64,000 nt of DNA, taken from Alteromonas salexigens (lineage in GTDB: Bacteria; Pseudomonadota; Gammaproteobacteria; Enterobacterales; Alteromonadaceae). The position numbers and the translations under genes were made by a program. The stretch spans positions 421,960-485,959 of the forward strand of contig NZ_JAOTJC010000006.1 of assembly GCF_025628895.1 (NCBI RefSeq), read 5' to 3'. This document shows, piece by piece, positions 55,920 to 64,000 of the stretch. Under the pieces are notes generated by a model, which made no database searches, had not been told where the DNA came from, and worked only from the letters and a program-made list of their open reading frames with translations. How positions within the stretch are numbered: the stretch's first letter is position 1; each line of letters opens with the position of its first letter.

Positions 55920-57116
55920 GTGGACACATCAAGTGTACAGCTTATTACTGTAATTACATTGGCAGCGGCCCTTGCGGGCTGCACCTGGGCCTTGTTAGCC
56001 CGCCCTCTGAAGTTATACCAACGGGCCAGCGCGCGTTTTGCTCTCACCAATTTATGCCTGGTGTTGGCTATTCTGGTGAGTCAGTTGCGCACCGAGCAAA
56101 CGGGTACTTTCGCTTGGGTTCTGGCAGATTCGGCCTTTCTGCTAACCGTACTTGCCTATCAACTGGCCATTACACAGCTTTTTCGACGTAAATTTCGCAC
56201 CAGACTGGTAGTGAGCGTTATCGGTACTGTGCTTGGCGCTACTGTTCTGGCTGCAGTTGTGCCAATGAGTAAATGGGGGCTGAGCGCACTAATCTACCTG
56301 CTTACCGGGGCATGCTTGTTGAGTACGGCGATAACCAAGTACCGGGCGCTATATCATGAGTTTACTCCGTTAGTCGCGCGTTTATTTACCGCACCGGATA
56401 TTCTGCTCACCGGGCTCATCTTCGTAAAGGTGATGTGCTTGTTATTTGCCCCGGAAGTGGTGGCCGGGTACCTGTTTACACAAGACTACAATAACACCGC
56501 ATTTTTGTGGGCATTTTTGTCAGTCTTGTTGCTTCTTAATATCACCGCTATGGCGACCACTATCACCCGGTTGATCATGCGCATGAAGTTTCTCGCTCAC
56601 CGGGATCAGTTAACAGGTCTGTTGAACCGACGCGCGATGTCAGATGAGTTGGACGGCCTATGGCAAGAGCATGAAAACCAACAGCGGGAGTTTTGTGTGT
56701 TGATGGTTGATGTTGATCACTTCAAGAAAATTAACGATACCCACGGTCATCATGTGGGCGACTTAGCCATAATTCACCTGGCTAACTCACTACGAAAGCA
56801 CCTCAGGAAGTCAGATATTTGCAGCCGGTTTGGAGGTGAAGAGTTTCTGGTCGCTCTGCCAGAAACCAGTTTAGCCGCAGCGCAACAGGTAGCGGCTAAA
56901 CTGGTAATTAACTTCAGTCAGAATAGCTGGTCCCATACCGACACCAGTATTACTGTGAGCGTGGGTATAGCAAGTTCCACACAAGCCAGTTCGTTAGAAA
57001 TGTTGCTGATCCAGGCAGACCGCGCACTGTATTCTGCAAAATCAGCCGGACGCAATCGTGCCATTGCCTATCAACAAGACGCCGTTTACTCGCTGACCTC
57101 TTCGTCTTCCACCTGA
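55920..57116 (+). CDS. Membrane diguanylate cyclase (GGDEF)
   Basis: A 398-residue inner-membrane enzyme. Six hydrophobic helices fill the first 215 residues (for example VITLAAALAGCTWALLARPL), followed by a GGDEF domain with the active-site GGEEF at 305-309 and the inhibitory RxxD I-site (Arg296-Asp299) five residues before it. It should make cyclic di-GMP from GTP with product inhibition; the membrane part may sense an unknown signal. Start is GTG 55920 with AAGGGAA upstream. The 3' end overlaps the convergent rmuC gene by 31 bases. Confidence 0.93.
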   Translation: MDTSSVQLITVITLAAALAGCTWALLARPLKLYQRASARFALTNLCLVLAILVSQLRTEQTGTFAWVLADSAFLLTVLAYQLAITQLFRRKFRTRLVVSVIGTVLGATVLAAVVPMSKWGLSALIYLLTGACLLSTAITKYRALYHEFTPLVARLFTAPDILLTGLIFVKVMCLLFAPEVVAGYLFTQDYNNTAFLWAFLSVLLLLNITAMATTITRLIMRMKFLAHRDQLTGLLNRRAMSDELDGLWQEHENQQREFCVLMVDVDHFKKINDTHGHHVGDLAIIHLANSLRKHLRKSDICSRFGGEEFLVALPETSLAAAQQVAAKLVINFSQNSWSHTDTSITVSVGIASSTQASSLEMLLIQADRALYSAKSAGRNRAIAYQQDAVYSLTSSSST

Positions 57117-58546
57117 TGCGCTACTGAAGCTGGTAACGATTTACTGGGTTGTACACCTAATTTCCTGAACTGCTCTATTTGACGCACAATGTTTCCGCGC
57201 CCCTGACTTAGCTTATTAAAGGCACCCTCGTAATGCTTTTGGGTGGTATCCAGCGACTTGCCAATCTTTTCCATGTCAGTCACAAAGCCACTGAATTTGT
57301 CGTAAAGCTTGGCGGCATGTTGCGCGATTTTCTGCGCATTCTGATTCTGGTATTCGTACTGCCATATATTGTTAATAGTACGCAGTGCAACCAGTAAATT
57401 GGTCGGGCTAACCAGCATAATATTGTGGTTTAAGGCCAGCGTGACCAGCTCCGGATCTTCTTCAACAGCTAACAGAAACGCTGGCTCTACCGGTATGAAC
57501 ATCAACACATAGTCCAGGGTGCGCAGACCATCCAAATCCTGATAGTCTTTCGCGCCCAACCCCTTAATATGGCCACGTAGAGACGCCACATGATCTTTAA
57601 GGTGCTGTTTACGTGTCTCTTCGTCATCGGTATTAAAGAAGCGCTCATAAGCTGACAGGCTGACCTTTGCATCGATGATCACGTCTTTGTCATTCGGTAA
57701 ATGCACCACCACGTCAGGCTGCTGTAACTTGCCGTCATGAGAGCGCATGGAGACCTGCGTTTCAAACTCGTGGCCTTCCCGCAAGCCTGATTCTTTTAAT
57801 ATCCGCTCGAGAACCACTTCACCCCAGTTTCCCTGTTTCTTGTTATCACCTTTCAAGGCCATGGTTAACGCGTTAGCTTCTTCGGTGATGCGTTTATTCA
57901 GCTCTTTAAGCGACATAATTTCGGTCTTGAGTGAGGCGCGCTCCTGCCCTTCACGGACGTACTGATCACTGATTTGTCGCTTGAATGTTTCGATCTGTTC
58001 TTTAAGCGGGGTCAGGATAGACTCCAAGCCTGACTTGCTCTGCTTCGAGAAGTTTTCACTCTTATTCTCGAAAATCTTATTAGCAAGGTTTTCAAACTGG
58101 GTTTGCAGACGTTGTTCGGCCGCTTCCATTAATGACAGCTTTTCATCGTGAGAACGCTGGACTTCGGCCATCGTTGCTGCCTGAGCGTCATGACGCGCTT
58201 GTAATGCAGCGTGTGCTGACTGGAGCTGCTTATATTCATCCAGCTGAGCGCGATAATCCGTTTGCAGTTGTACAAGCTGCTGAGCTTTTTGCCCTAACTC
58301 ACCCAGTTGGTTCTGCATACTCATCAGTTCACGGTGCTGTTCGGAAATAACACTTTCTTTCTCAGCCAGTTGCGCATCGCGCTGCTGCTTTAGCTGCTCA
58401 AGTTCAGTTTCTGCCTGTGAAACACTTTCTTTCAATGCTGCATGGCGCTGTTTCGTTGCGTTCCTGGCCAGCACGTAGGTCACCAATGCACCGGAGACCA
58501 CGCCCACGGCCAGCATGGCCAGATGAATTTCATTCAATTGCAACAT
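57086..58546 (-). CDS. rmuC: DNA recombination protein RmuC
   Basis: A 486-residue protein with one N-terminal membrane helix (HLAMLAVGVVSGALVTYVLA), a coiled coil over about 30-210 rich in Gln/Glu/Ala, and the RmuC nuclease-like domain (about 235-440) with GNWGEVVLERILKESGLREG and VIIDAKVSLSAYERF. RmuC limits inversions between short repeats and may be a nuclease; the DxDAK-type core VIIDAKVS is visible. It is convergent with the diguanylate cyclase gene. Confidence 0.94.
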   Translation of the reverse strand: MLQLNEIHLAMLAVGVVSGALVTYVLARNATKQRHAALKESVSQAETELEQLKQQRDAQLAEKESVISEQHRELMSMQNQLGELGQKAQQLVQLQTDYRAQLDEYKQLQSAHAALQARHDAQAATMAEVQRSHDEKLSLMEAAEQRLQTQFENLANKIFENKSENFSKQSKSGLESILTPLKEQIETFKRQISDQYVREGQERASLKTEIMSLKELNKRITEEANALTMALKGDNKKQGNWGEVVLERILKESGLREGHEFETQVSMRSHDGKLQQPDVVVHLPNDKDVIIDAKVSLSAYERFFNTDDEETRKQHLKDHVASLRGHIKGLGAKDYQDLDGLRTLDYVLMFIPVEPAFLLAVEEDPELVTLALNHNIMLVSPTNLLVALRTINNIWQYEYQNQNAQKIAQHAAKLYDKFSGFVTDMEKIGKSLDTTQKHYEGAFNKLSQGRGNIVRQIEQFRKLGVQPSKSLPASVAHQVEDEEVSE

Positions 58547-58578
58547 AGTTAGACAATCCCTGATTTAATTGATCATAC

Positions 58579-58611
58579 AAAAAAGCGGGCACGTTTCCGT
58601 CCCCGCCTTTT
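58579..58611 (-). terminator. Terminator after fumarase gene
   Basis: On the minus strand a stem GCGGGGACG / CGTGCCCGC (one mismatch) with loop GAAA, followed by six T. It ends the fumarase transcript ahead of rmuC. Confidence 0.8.
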
Positions 58612-58628
58612 CTAAACTTATTTAAAAA

Positions 58629-60158
58629 TTATTTTGACAGCTCGCTGTCCAGCTCTGCAATTCTGGCCTGCCAAATTGCTGGCCCCGTTTCATGGGCGTT
58701 CGCACCGGTGCTGTCCACCGCAACGGTGACTGGCATATCTTCAACTTCAAATTCGTAGATAGCCTCCATGCCCAGTTCCTCAAACGCCACTACGCGGGAT
58801 TTCTTAATGGCCTTTGATACCAGGTAAGCGGCACCGCCCACAGCCATCAGGTATACGGCTTTATGTTTCGCAATAGAATCGACGGTGGCAGGTCCTCGCT
58901 CAGCTTTCCCGATCATGCCAATCAGGCCGGTTTTATCCAGCATCATGTCGGTAAATTTATCCATGCGTGTGGCCGTGGTAGGACCGGCAGGGCCGACGAC
59001 CTCGTCGCCCACTGCATCCACAGGGCCAACGTAATAAATAAACCGGTTGGTCAGATCCACGCCCTCGGGCAGGCCTTCGCCATTTTCAAGCATTGTCTGA
59101 ATGCGTTTATGCGCCGCATCACGGCCGGTTAGCATCTTACCTGACAACAGTACTGTTTCACCGACTTTCCACTCCTGAATGTCGTCTTTTGTGACTTCAT
59201 CCAAATTCACGCGCCGGGTATTGCTACCCACTTCCCACGTGACCTCAGGCCATTCTTCCAATTTTGGCGCTTTTAACTCAGCCGGGCCTGAGCCGTCTAA
59301 GTAAAAGTGTGCGTGACGGGTGGCAGCGCAGTTGGGGATCATGGCTACAGGCTTAGAGGCAGCATGGGTCGGCATTGATTTAATTTTCACGTCAACCACT
59401 GTGGTCAATCCGCCAAGACCCTGCGCGCCAATACCGAGTTTATTTACCCGGTCGAAAATTTCCAGCCGCAGCTTCTCATCGGTGGTTTCCGGGCCACGGT
59501 CCATTAGTTCCTGAATGTCTACCGGATCCATCAGCGACTCTTTTGCCAGCACGGCTGCTTTTTCAGCTGTACCGCCAATTCCTATCCCAAGCATCCCGGG
59601 TGGACACCAGCCTGCCCCCATGGTTGGCAGTGTTTTGACTACCCAGTCTACAATGTCGTCACTGGGGTTTAGCATTACCATTTTAGATTTGTTTTCTGAG
59701 CCACCGCCTTTGGCCGCTATCATTACTTCAATTTTATCACCGGGCACCATATCGATGTGCACGACTGCCGGTGTATTGTCTTTGGTGTTGCTTCTTGCGC
59801 CAGCCGGATCGGCAACAATAGAGGCACGCAAGGGGTTATCACTGTTGGTGTAGGCGCGTCGGGTACCCTCATCAACCATTTCCTGTACTGTCAAATCGGT
59901 TTTATCCCAGCTTACCCCCATCCCGACTTTCACAAAACAAGTCACAATCCCAGTGTCCTGACAAAGCGGTCGTTTGCCTTCAGCTGACATTCTGGAGTTA
60001 ATCAGGATCTGAGCCATTGCGTCTTTGGCAGCCTGACTCTGCTCTTTTTCATAGGCCTTTTCAACGGCCTTTACATAATCCAGAGGGTGATAGTAAGAAA
60101 TAAACTGCAGCGCATCTTCAATGCTGTCTATGAAGTCTTGTTGACGGATAACGGTCAT
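58629..60158 (-). CDS. fumA: Class I (iron-sulfur) fumarate hydratase
   Basis: A 509-residue [4Fe-4S] hydro-lyase that interconverts fumarate and malate. Cluster cysteines are likely Cys66 (PLCQDTG), Cys185 (GAGWCPPGMLG) and Cys277 (IPNCAATRH), with spacings close to those of E. coli FumA (105, 224, 318). C-terminal blocks GPAGPTTATRMDKFTDMML and VAVDSTGANAHETGPA are typical. It is about 40 residues shorter than FumA at the N-terminus, as in other marine forms. It diverges from pabB across 103 bases. Confidence 0.95.
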   Translation of the reverse strand: MTVIRQQDFIDSIEDALQFISYYHPLDYVKAVEKAYEKEQSQAAKDAMAQILINSRMSAEGKRPLCQDTGIVTCFVKVGMGVSWDKTDLTVQEMVDEGTRRAYTNSDNPLRASIVADPAGARSNTKDNTPAVVHIDMVPGDKIEVMIAAKGGGSENKSKMVMLNPSDDIVDWVVKTLPTMGAGWCPPGMLGIGIGGTAEKAAVLAKESLMDPVDIQELMDRGPETTDEKLRLEIFDRVNKLGIGAQGLGGLTTVVDVKIKSMPTHAASKPVAMIPNCAATRHAHFYLDGSGPAELKAPKLEEWPEVTWEVGSNTRRVNLDEVTKDDIQEWKVGETVLLSGKMLTGRDAAHKRIQTMLENGEGLPEGVDLTNRFIYYVGPVDAVGDEVVGPAGPTTATRMDKFTDMMLDKTGLIGMIGKAERGPATVDSIAKHKAVYLMAVGGAAYLVSKAIKKSRVVAFEELGMEAIYEFEVEDMPVTVAVDSTGANAHETGPAIWQARIAELDSELSK

Positions 60159-60261
60159 GGCATCCTCTTTTGATAGGCTTATCGTGGTCTTAGCCTGCTA
60201 AAAAAGCGTATACTAGCGCAACTGGCGCGGTGGCACCAAGAAAATCACACGTTACCGGTTA

Positions 60262-61740
60262 ATGCTTCCGGCGCACCAGTATTGGACTATTAACCCGGCC
60301 GATATGTTTTGCCGTTGTCGAGAGGTACGCAGTATTAATACCACATTCGAATCACACACCGTTGTAATTAGCCCACTCCCCGCTACAAATTCAAGGTGTT
60401 TAGCTGACATTTTCGAACACTTCTCAGCCAAGCCCTGGTCGGTACTGTTCGATACCGCTGGCAGTAAGCAGAGCAAGGGTCGATATAATATAATGGTCTG
60501 GGACCCCGCGCTTACCTGTGAGGCCAAAGACGGCATGGTTACGTTAACCAATGCAGCCAGCGGTGAGTTTACCGAATATCCTGATACCCCGCTGGAAGTC
60601 GCCCGTCAGGCATTCCATGAACTCTTTGCCGGAGTACAGTTGTCTGCGTGTAGCAGACAGCATGAACATTTACCGTTTATGGTGGGTGTGGCCGGACTGG
60701 CAGGTTACGACCTGGGGCGCTATTACGAAACCCTCCCCTCCCGGGCTGAGGGTGGTTACGCCTGCCCGGATTTGGCACTGGGTTTCTACGAGCAATCACT
60801 GATTGAAGATACGCAAACCGGCATTATCTACCATTGTCGGTTATCGCATATAGCTCCATTCCACCCTGTTACCAGTGTGGCCAAGGGGTCTGACTTTAAG
60901 CTAACTTCCGGTTGGCAGGCCAACCTGTCACAACACGATTATACGACAGCGCTTAACAAAATAGATGATTACCTCCGAGCGGGCGACTGTTATCAAATTA
61001 ATATGGCACAACGCTTCCAGGCCAGTTACCAAGGCGATGAATGGCAAGCGTACTGCCACTTGCGGGACACCAATCAGGCACCCTTCTCGGCGTTTATGCG
61101 ATTACCGAATTCCGCAGTATTGAGTATTTCTCCTGAGCGCTTTTTATCCGTGAGAGAGGGCGTGGTAGAAACCAAACCCATTAAAGGTACCCGTCCCCGT
61201 TATGCCGATCCACAACAGGATCAGGAAAGCGCTCAGTCTCTGCTTATGTCAGAAAAAGATCAGGCCGAAAATTTGATGATCGTGGATTTACTGCGCAATG
61301 ATATCAGTAAAAATTGTCAGGATGGATCGGTCGAAGTGCCACATCTGTTTAAACTGGAAAGCTATGCAGCGGTCCACCATATGGTGAGCACCGTGACGGG
61401 CAAACTGAACGACGGTGCATCCCCGCTAGAGTTGCTGGCCGGGGCATTTCCCGGAGGCTCAATCACCGGGGCACCAAAAGTGCGCGCCATGGAGATAATT
61501 GACGAACTCGAGCCCCACCGTCGTAATATCTATTGCGGAAGTATGCTATATATGGGGTTCAGGGAAGATATGGATTCAAGTATCTGCATTCGGACATTGT
61601 TGGCAGAAAACCATCATCTGTACTGCTGGGCAGGCGGCGGTATTGTGCTGGACTCCAATCCGGCAGATGAATATCAGGAAACCCTGGATAAAGTCGCCAG
61701 AATATTACCGGAGCTGACAACCTTTCGTGACCAGAGCTGA
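60262..61740 (+). CDS. pabB: Aminodeoxychorismate synthase component I
   Basis: A 492-residue chorismate-utilising enzyme that makes 4-amino-4-deoxychorismate for folate. C-terminal blocks VETKPIKGTRPRYADP, IVDLLRNDISKNC, PGGSITGAPKVRAMEIIDEL and YCGSMLYMGFREDMDSSICI hold the active site. The N-terminal start is uncertain: 60262 has no clear ribosome site and an ATG at 60304 is possible. A -10-like TATACT lies at 60209-60214. The 3' end overlaps nudL by 14 bases, and pabB-nudL-sdaA is the E. coli order. Confidence 0.93.
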   Translation: MLPAHQYWTINPADMFCRCREVRSINTTFESHTVVISPLPATNSRCLADIFEHFSAKPWSVLFDTAGSKQSKGRYNIMVWDPALTCEAKDGMVTLTNAASGEFTEYPDTPLEVARQAFHELFAGVQLSACSRQHEHLPFMVGVAGLAGYDLGRYYETLPSRAEGGYACPDLALGFYEQSLIEDTQTGIIYHCRLSHIAPFHPVTSVAKGSDFKLTSGWQANLSQHDYTTALNKIDDYLRAGDCYQINMAQRFQASYQGDEWQAYCHLRDTNQAPFSAFMRLPNSAVLSISPERFLSVREGVVETKPIKGTRPRYADPQQDQESAQSLLMSEKDQAENLMIVDLLRNDISKNCQDGSVEVPHLFKLESYAAVHHMVSTVTGKLNDGASPLELLAGAFPGGSITGAPKVRAMEIIDELEPHRRNIYCGSMLYMGFREDMDSSICIRTLLAENHHLYCWAGGGIVLDSNPADEYQETLDKVARILPELTTFRDQS

Positions 61741-62305
61741 GTTTATTAACCGATTTCATCATGCCCGGACTGTGGGTGTTGAACGGGATTACCCGTTAAC
61801 ACGCAAAGGCCGTCCGGCGGCGGTACTGATCCCGCTCGTAGACTATGGTGACTATCTGACAGTGTTGCTCACTGAGCGCGCTCACCACCTTAAGCACCAT
61901 CCCGGCCAAATCAGTTTCCCTGGCGGGGGGTATGAAGACCAGGATACCAACCTGGTGGCAACCGCGCTGCGTGAAGCAGAAGAGGAAATCGGTCTGCCGC
62001 GGAGTCATGCAAACGTCATTGGTTCGTTACCCGACTACCGAACTATCAGCGGCTATACCATCTCCCCGGTGGTCGCATTTATAAACCCTGACTTTGAGGC
62101 TGCACTCGACAGTAATGAGGTTGCCAGCATGTTCGAAGCGCCTCTGGCGCATGTGCTGGACAGAAGAAATCACCTTATCCATCACACCCATCGTTCCGGT
62201 CGCACGTTTCCGATTTACTTTATTCCCTGGCAAGAACGGATGATCTGGGGAGCCACCGCGGCCATACTCCGCAACCTGTCTCACCATATACACCCGCAAC
62301 ACTAG
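61727..62305 (+). CDS. nudL: CoA pyrophosphatase (Nudix) NudL
   Basis: A 192-residue Nudix hydrolase. The CoA-type motif LLTERAHHLKHHPGQISFPG is followed by the Nudix box with TALREAEEEIGL, which places the metal-binding glutamates. It cleaves CoA or its derivatives to 4'-phosphopantetheine and adenosine phosphate. Start is GTG 61727, inside the end of pabB, so translation is probably coupled. Confidence 0.93.
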   Translation: MTRAEFINRFHHARTVGVERDYPLTRKGRPAAVLIPLVDYGDYLTVLLTERAHHLKHHPGQISFPGGGYEDQDTNLVATALREAEEEIGLPRSHANVIGSLPDYRTISGYTISPVVAFINPDFEAALDSNEVASMFEAPLAHVLDRRNHLIHHTHRSGRTFPIYFIPWQERMIWGATAAILRNLSHHIHPQH

Positions 62306-62421
62306 CAACTAATCTTTACATCTCATTAGCAGGGCTAACCATTCGATTAGCAATACTATGTTGTAGAAATGGCGAAGGCCATGCATGATCGCACTATAAA
62401 AATGAAAGGACGACGTACTCT

Positions 62422-63786
62422 ATGATTAGTGTTTTTGATATGTTCAGCATTGGCATTGGGCCTTCCAGTTCGCATACGGTCGGGCCAATGCGCGCGGCGG
62501 CCGAGTTTGCTAAAGAGATAACTGGCGCTGACAATACCATTACCAGTGTAAAGGTCGAGCTGTTCGGTTCGTTGGGCCAAACCGGTAAAGGACATGGTAC
62601 GGGCAAAGCCGTTATCCTTGGCTTATTGGGTGAGCTACCGGAAAGCATCGACGTGGATAAGATTGACGCGATGCTTGAGGGCATCGATAGCCGGCAGTTA
62701 TTGATGCTGAATGGCGAAAAGGAAATTAAATTTCCCCGCAAAGACGCCATTGTGTTTCATCGCCGTAAAACGTTACGTCGCCACGCGAATGCCCTCACCC
62801 TGCATGCATTAAATGGCAAAGAGTGTATTCGTTCGCAGACCTATTACAGTATCGGCGGTGGTTTCATCATCAAAGATGAAGAATTTGAGGATGCGAAAAA
62901 TCTGGCGATTGGTCAGCAGGCAAAAGTGCCCTACCCATTTAATTCTGCAGCTGAGCTATTAGAGCAATGTCGTACACACGGCCTTTGTATAAGTTCACTG
63001 ATGCTGAAAAATGAAGCCGTGCACCGTCCTGCTCATGAGGTAAAATCAATCCTGCATGAAATCTGGCAAACCATGAAAGCCTGTATTCAGCGGGGTATTG
63101 AAAGCGAAGGCATCTTACCCGGCGGCTTAAAAGTCGTCAGACGTGCCCCTGCGCTGTATCGTCGCCTGCAGACCGAGCATACTACTGATCCTATGCAAAC
63201 CATGGACTGGGTCAACCTGTTTGCGCTGGCCGTTAACGAAGAAAACGCGGCCGGCGGGCGCGTTGTGACTGCGCCAACCAATGGGGCGGCGGGTATTATT
63301 CCCGCTGTGCTGCAATATTTTGACAAGTTTATCCGGCCGGTGGATGCAGATACTGCCTGCCGATTCTTGCTGACTGCTGGCGCTATCGGCATCCTTTATA
63401 AAGAAAATGCATCAATTTCTGGCGCCGAAGTGGGTTGCCAGGGCGAAGTTGGTGTAGCGTGTTCCATGGCCGCGGGTGCCCTCACCGAGATCATGGGTGG
63501 TACGGTACTGGCAGTAGAGAATGCCGCGGAAATTGGTATGGAGCACAACCTTGGGCTGACCTGTGATCCGGTGGGCGGTCTGGTTCAGGTGCCGTGCATT
63601 GAGCGTAATGCCATGGGTGCCATTAAGGCCATCAACGCCTCTCGTCTAGCCCTGCGCGGGAGTGGCGAGCATAAGGTATCTCTGGATAAAGTGATTAAGA
63701 CGATGCGGGATACCGGCAATGATATGAAAACTAAGTACAAAGAAACCGCCCGCGGCGGTCTGGCGGTTAACATCATCGAGTGCTAA
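62422..63786 (+). CDS. sdaA: L-serine dehydratase (iron-sulfur)
   Basis: A 454-residue [4Fe-4S] L-serine ammonia-lyase that gives pyruvate and ammonia. The N-terminal beta domain ([20 protein letters not shown]) is followed by the catalytic domain with cluster cysteines in [11 protein letters not shown] and [18 protein letters not shown], plus [12 protein letters not shown]. Start at 62422 has AAAGGA upstream. In enterics sdaA is controlled by Lrp; the 116-base upstream gap has an imperfect repeat GCTAACC/GATTAGC but no clear Lrp box. It ends 18 bases from the convergent cysB. Confidence 0.96.
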   Translation: MISVFDMFSIGIGPSSSHTVGPMRAAAEFAKEITGADNTITSVKVELFGSLGQTGKGHGTGKAVILGLLGELPESIDVDKIDAMLEGIDSRQLLMLNGEKEIKFPRKDAIVFHRRKTLRRHANALTLHALNGKECIRSQTYYSIGGGFIIKDEEFEDAKNLAIGQQAKVPYPFNSAAELLEQCRTHGLCISSLMLKNEAVHRPAHEVKSILHEIWQTMKACIQRGIESEGILPGGLKVVRRAPALYRRLQTEHTTDPMQTMDWVNLFALAVNEENAAGGRVVTAPTNGAAGIIPAVLQYFDKFIRPVDADTACRFLLTAGAIGILYKENASISGAEVGCQGEVGVACSMAAGALTEIMGGTVLAVENAAEIGMEHNLGLTCDPVGGLVQVPCIERNAMGAIKAINASRLALRGSGEHKVSLDKVIKTMRDTGNDMKTKYKETARGGLAVNIIEC

Positions 63787-63804
63787 CCGCATGTGGGGGC
63801 ACTG

Positions 63805-64000
63805 CTATTTAACCGGCAGTGTCACCCCTTTGAACATCTTCTCAACCTCATCATTATTCTTCAGCATCATGGCCTTCTCCACCTTGTCTTTCGTCAGGTG
63901 GGGGGCAAACCGCTCGATGAAATCGAACATATAACTGCGCAGAAAAGATCCCTTACGGAAACCTATTTTGGTGGTACTGTAATCGAACAGATGGCTGGCA
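63805..64000 (-). CDS. cysB: Cysteine regulon activator CysB, C-terminal fragment
   Basis: The last 64 codons of a LysR-type regulator whose start lies beyond the right edge. The translation ASHLFDYSTTKIGFRKGSFL then RSYMFDFIERFAPHLTKDKV matches the C-terminus of CysB as I know it. CysB activates sulfate assimilation genes with N-acetylserine. The DNA-binding part is outside the window. Confidence 0.92.
   Translation of the reverse strand, partial: ASHLFDYSTTKIGFRKGSFLRSYMFDFIERFAPHLTKDKVEKAMMLKNNDEVEKMFKGVTLPVK

Noticed and set aside
62402..62425. An eight-codon reading frame overlapping the sdaA start (ATGA)
   Set aside because: It contains the sdaA ribosome site itself and has none of its own; most likely chance, although translational coupling cannot be excluded.
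1..64000. CRISPR array, prophage, toxin-antitoxin pair, tRNA or rRNA genes
   Set aside because: I looked for spaced direct repeats, phage genes, paired small overlapping genes and tRNA-like cloverleaf sequence in the gaps and found none.

Overview
The window is an ordinary-looking chromosomal segment of a marine-type gammaproteobacterium, most probably Alteromonadales/Alteromonadaceae (Alteromonas, Salinimonas or a relative). This is inferred from gene families and gene order: pabB-nudL-sdaA-cysB, pyrD-rlmKL-glutaredoxin-uup-DUF3466-rmf-fabA, msrC-proQ-prc and pepN-DUF2835 are enterobacterial/vibrio/alteromonad neighbourhoods. The large NAD-glutamate dehydrogenase, the bkd cluster and the secreted S8 protease with a GlyGly-CTERM tail suit a heterotrophic marine bacterium. 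I saw no tRNA or rRNA gene, insertion sequence, prophage or CRISPR array. Coding density is high.

Layout. (1) 1-2190: part of the Anbu (ancestral proteasome-like peptidase) neighbourhood: a truncated circularly permuted ATP-grasp gene, the divergent Anbu gene and a convergent zinc-ribbon metallopeptidase. (2) 2246-6740: a light and DNA-repair cluster with a class I CPD photolyase, an iron-sulfur (6-4)-type photolyase and a tiny DUF2256 zinc protein on one strand, and a DASH cryptochrome divergent from them. (3) 6754-15223: fabA under a FabR-like operator, the short gene rmf, DUF3466, uup, a glutaredoxin, rlmKL and pyrD. (4) 15298-20136: the 180-kDa-class NAD-glutamate dehydrogenase. (5) 20314-27208: a four-gene envelope operon (DUF1302 beta-barrel-like protein, DUF1329, YCF48-like protein, MMPL/RND transporter), the best candidate here for an incompletely described system. 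(6) 27400-33088: a sodium-dependent transporter, an NhaC antiporter, pepN and DUF2835. (7) 33182-37361: SIMPL protein, msrC, a small acidic protein, proQ and prc. (8) 37438-39869: an SpmA-SpmB-type fusion and a class V aminotransferase. (9) 39870-40297: a gap carrying a probable small RNA. (10) 40298-44411: rlmJ, an unusual protein kinase, tesB and a gamma carbonic anhydrase. (11) 44514-48305: the branched-chain 2-oxoacid dehydrogenase genes (E1 alpha, E1 beta, E2) without E3. (12) 48804-54980: an AT-richer 1622-residue secreted subtilase, then an HMG-CoA reductase. (13) 55011-64000: SRAP protein, diguanylate cyclase, rmuC, class I fumarase, pabB, nudL, sdaA and the 3' end of cysB.

Together these genes cover light-driven and recombination-linked DNA maintenance (photolyases, SRAP, RmuC), ribosome modification and hibernation (RlmKL, RlmJ, Rmf, Uup), amino-acid and branched-chain catabolism (GDH, Bkd, SdaA, PepN), unsaturated fatty-acid synthesis (FabA) and envelope protein or lipid handling (Prc, MMPL operon, subtilase). 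Several real genes are short and easily missed: DUF2256 (56 residues), rmf (58), the glutaredoxin (77), DUF2835 (80) and an unknown 86-residue protein. Positions, motifs and spacings were read directly. Functions rest on family recognition without any database search.
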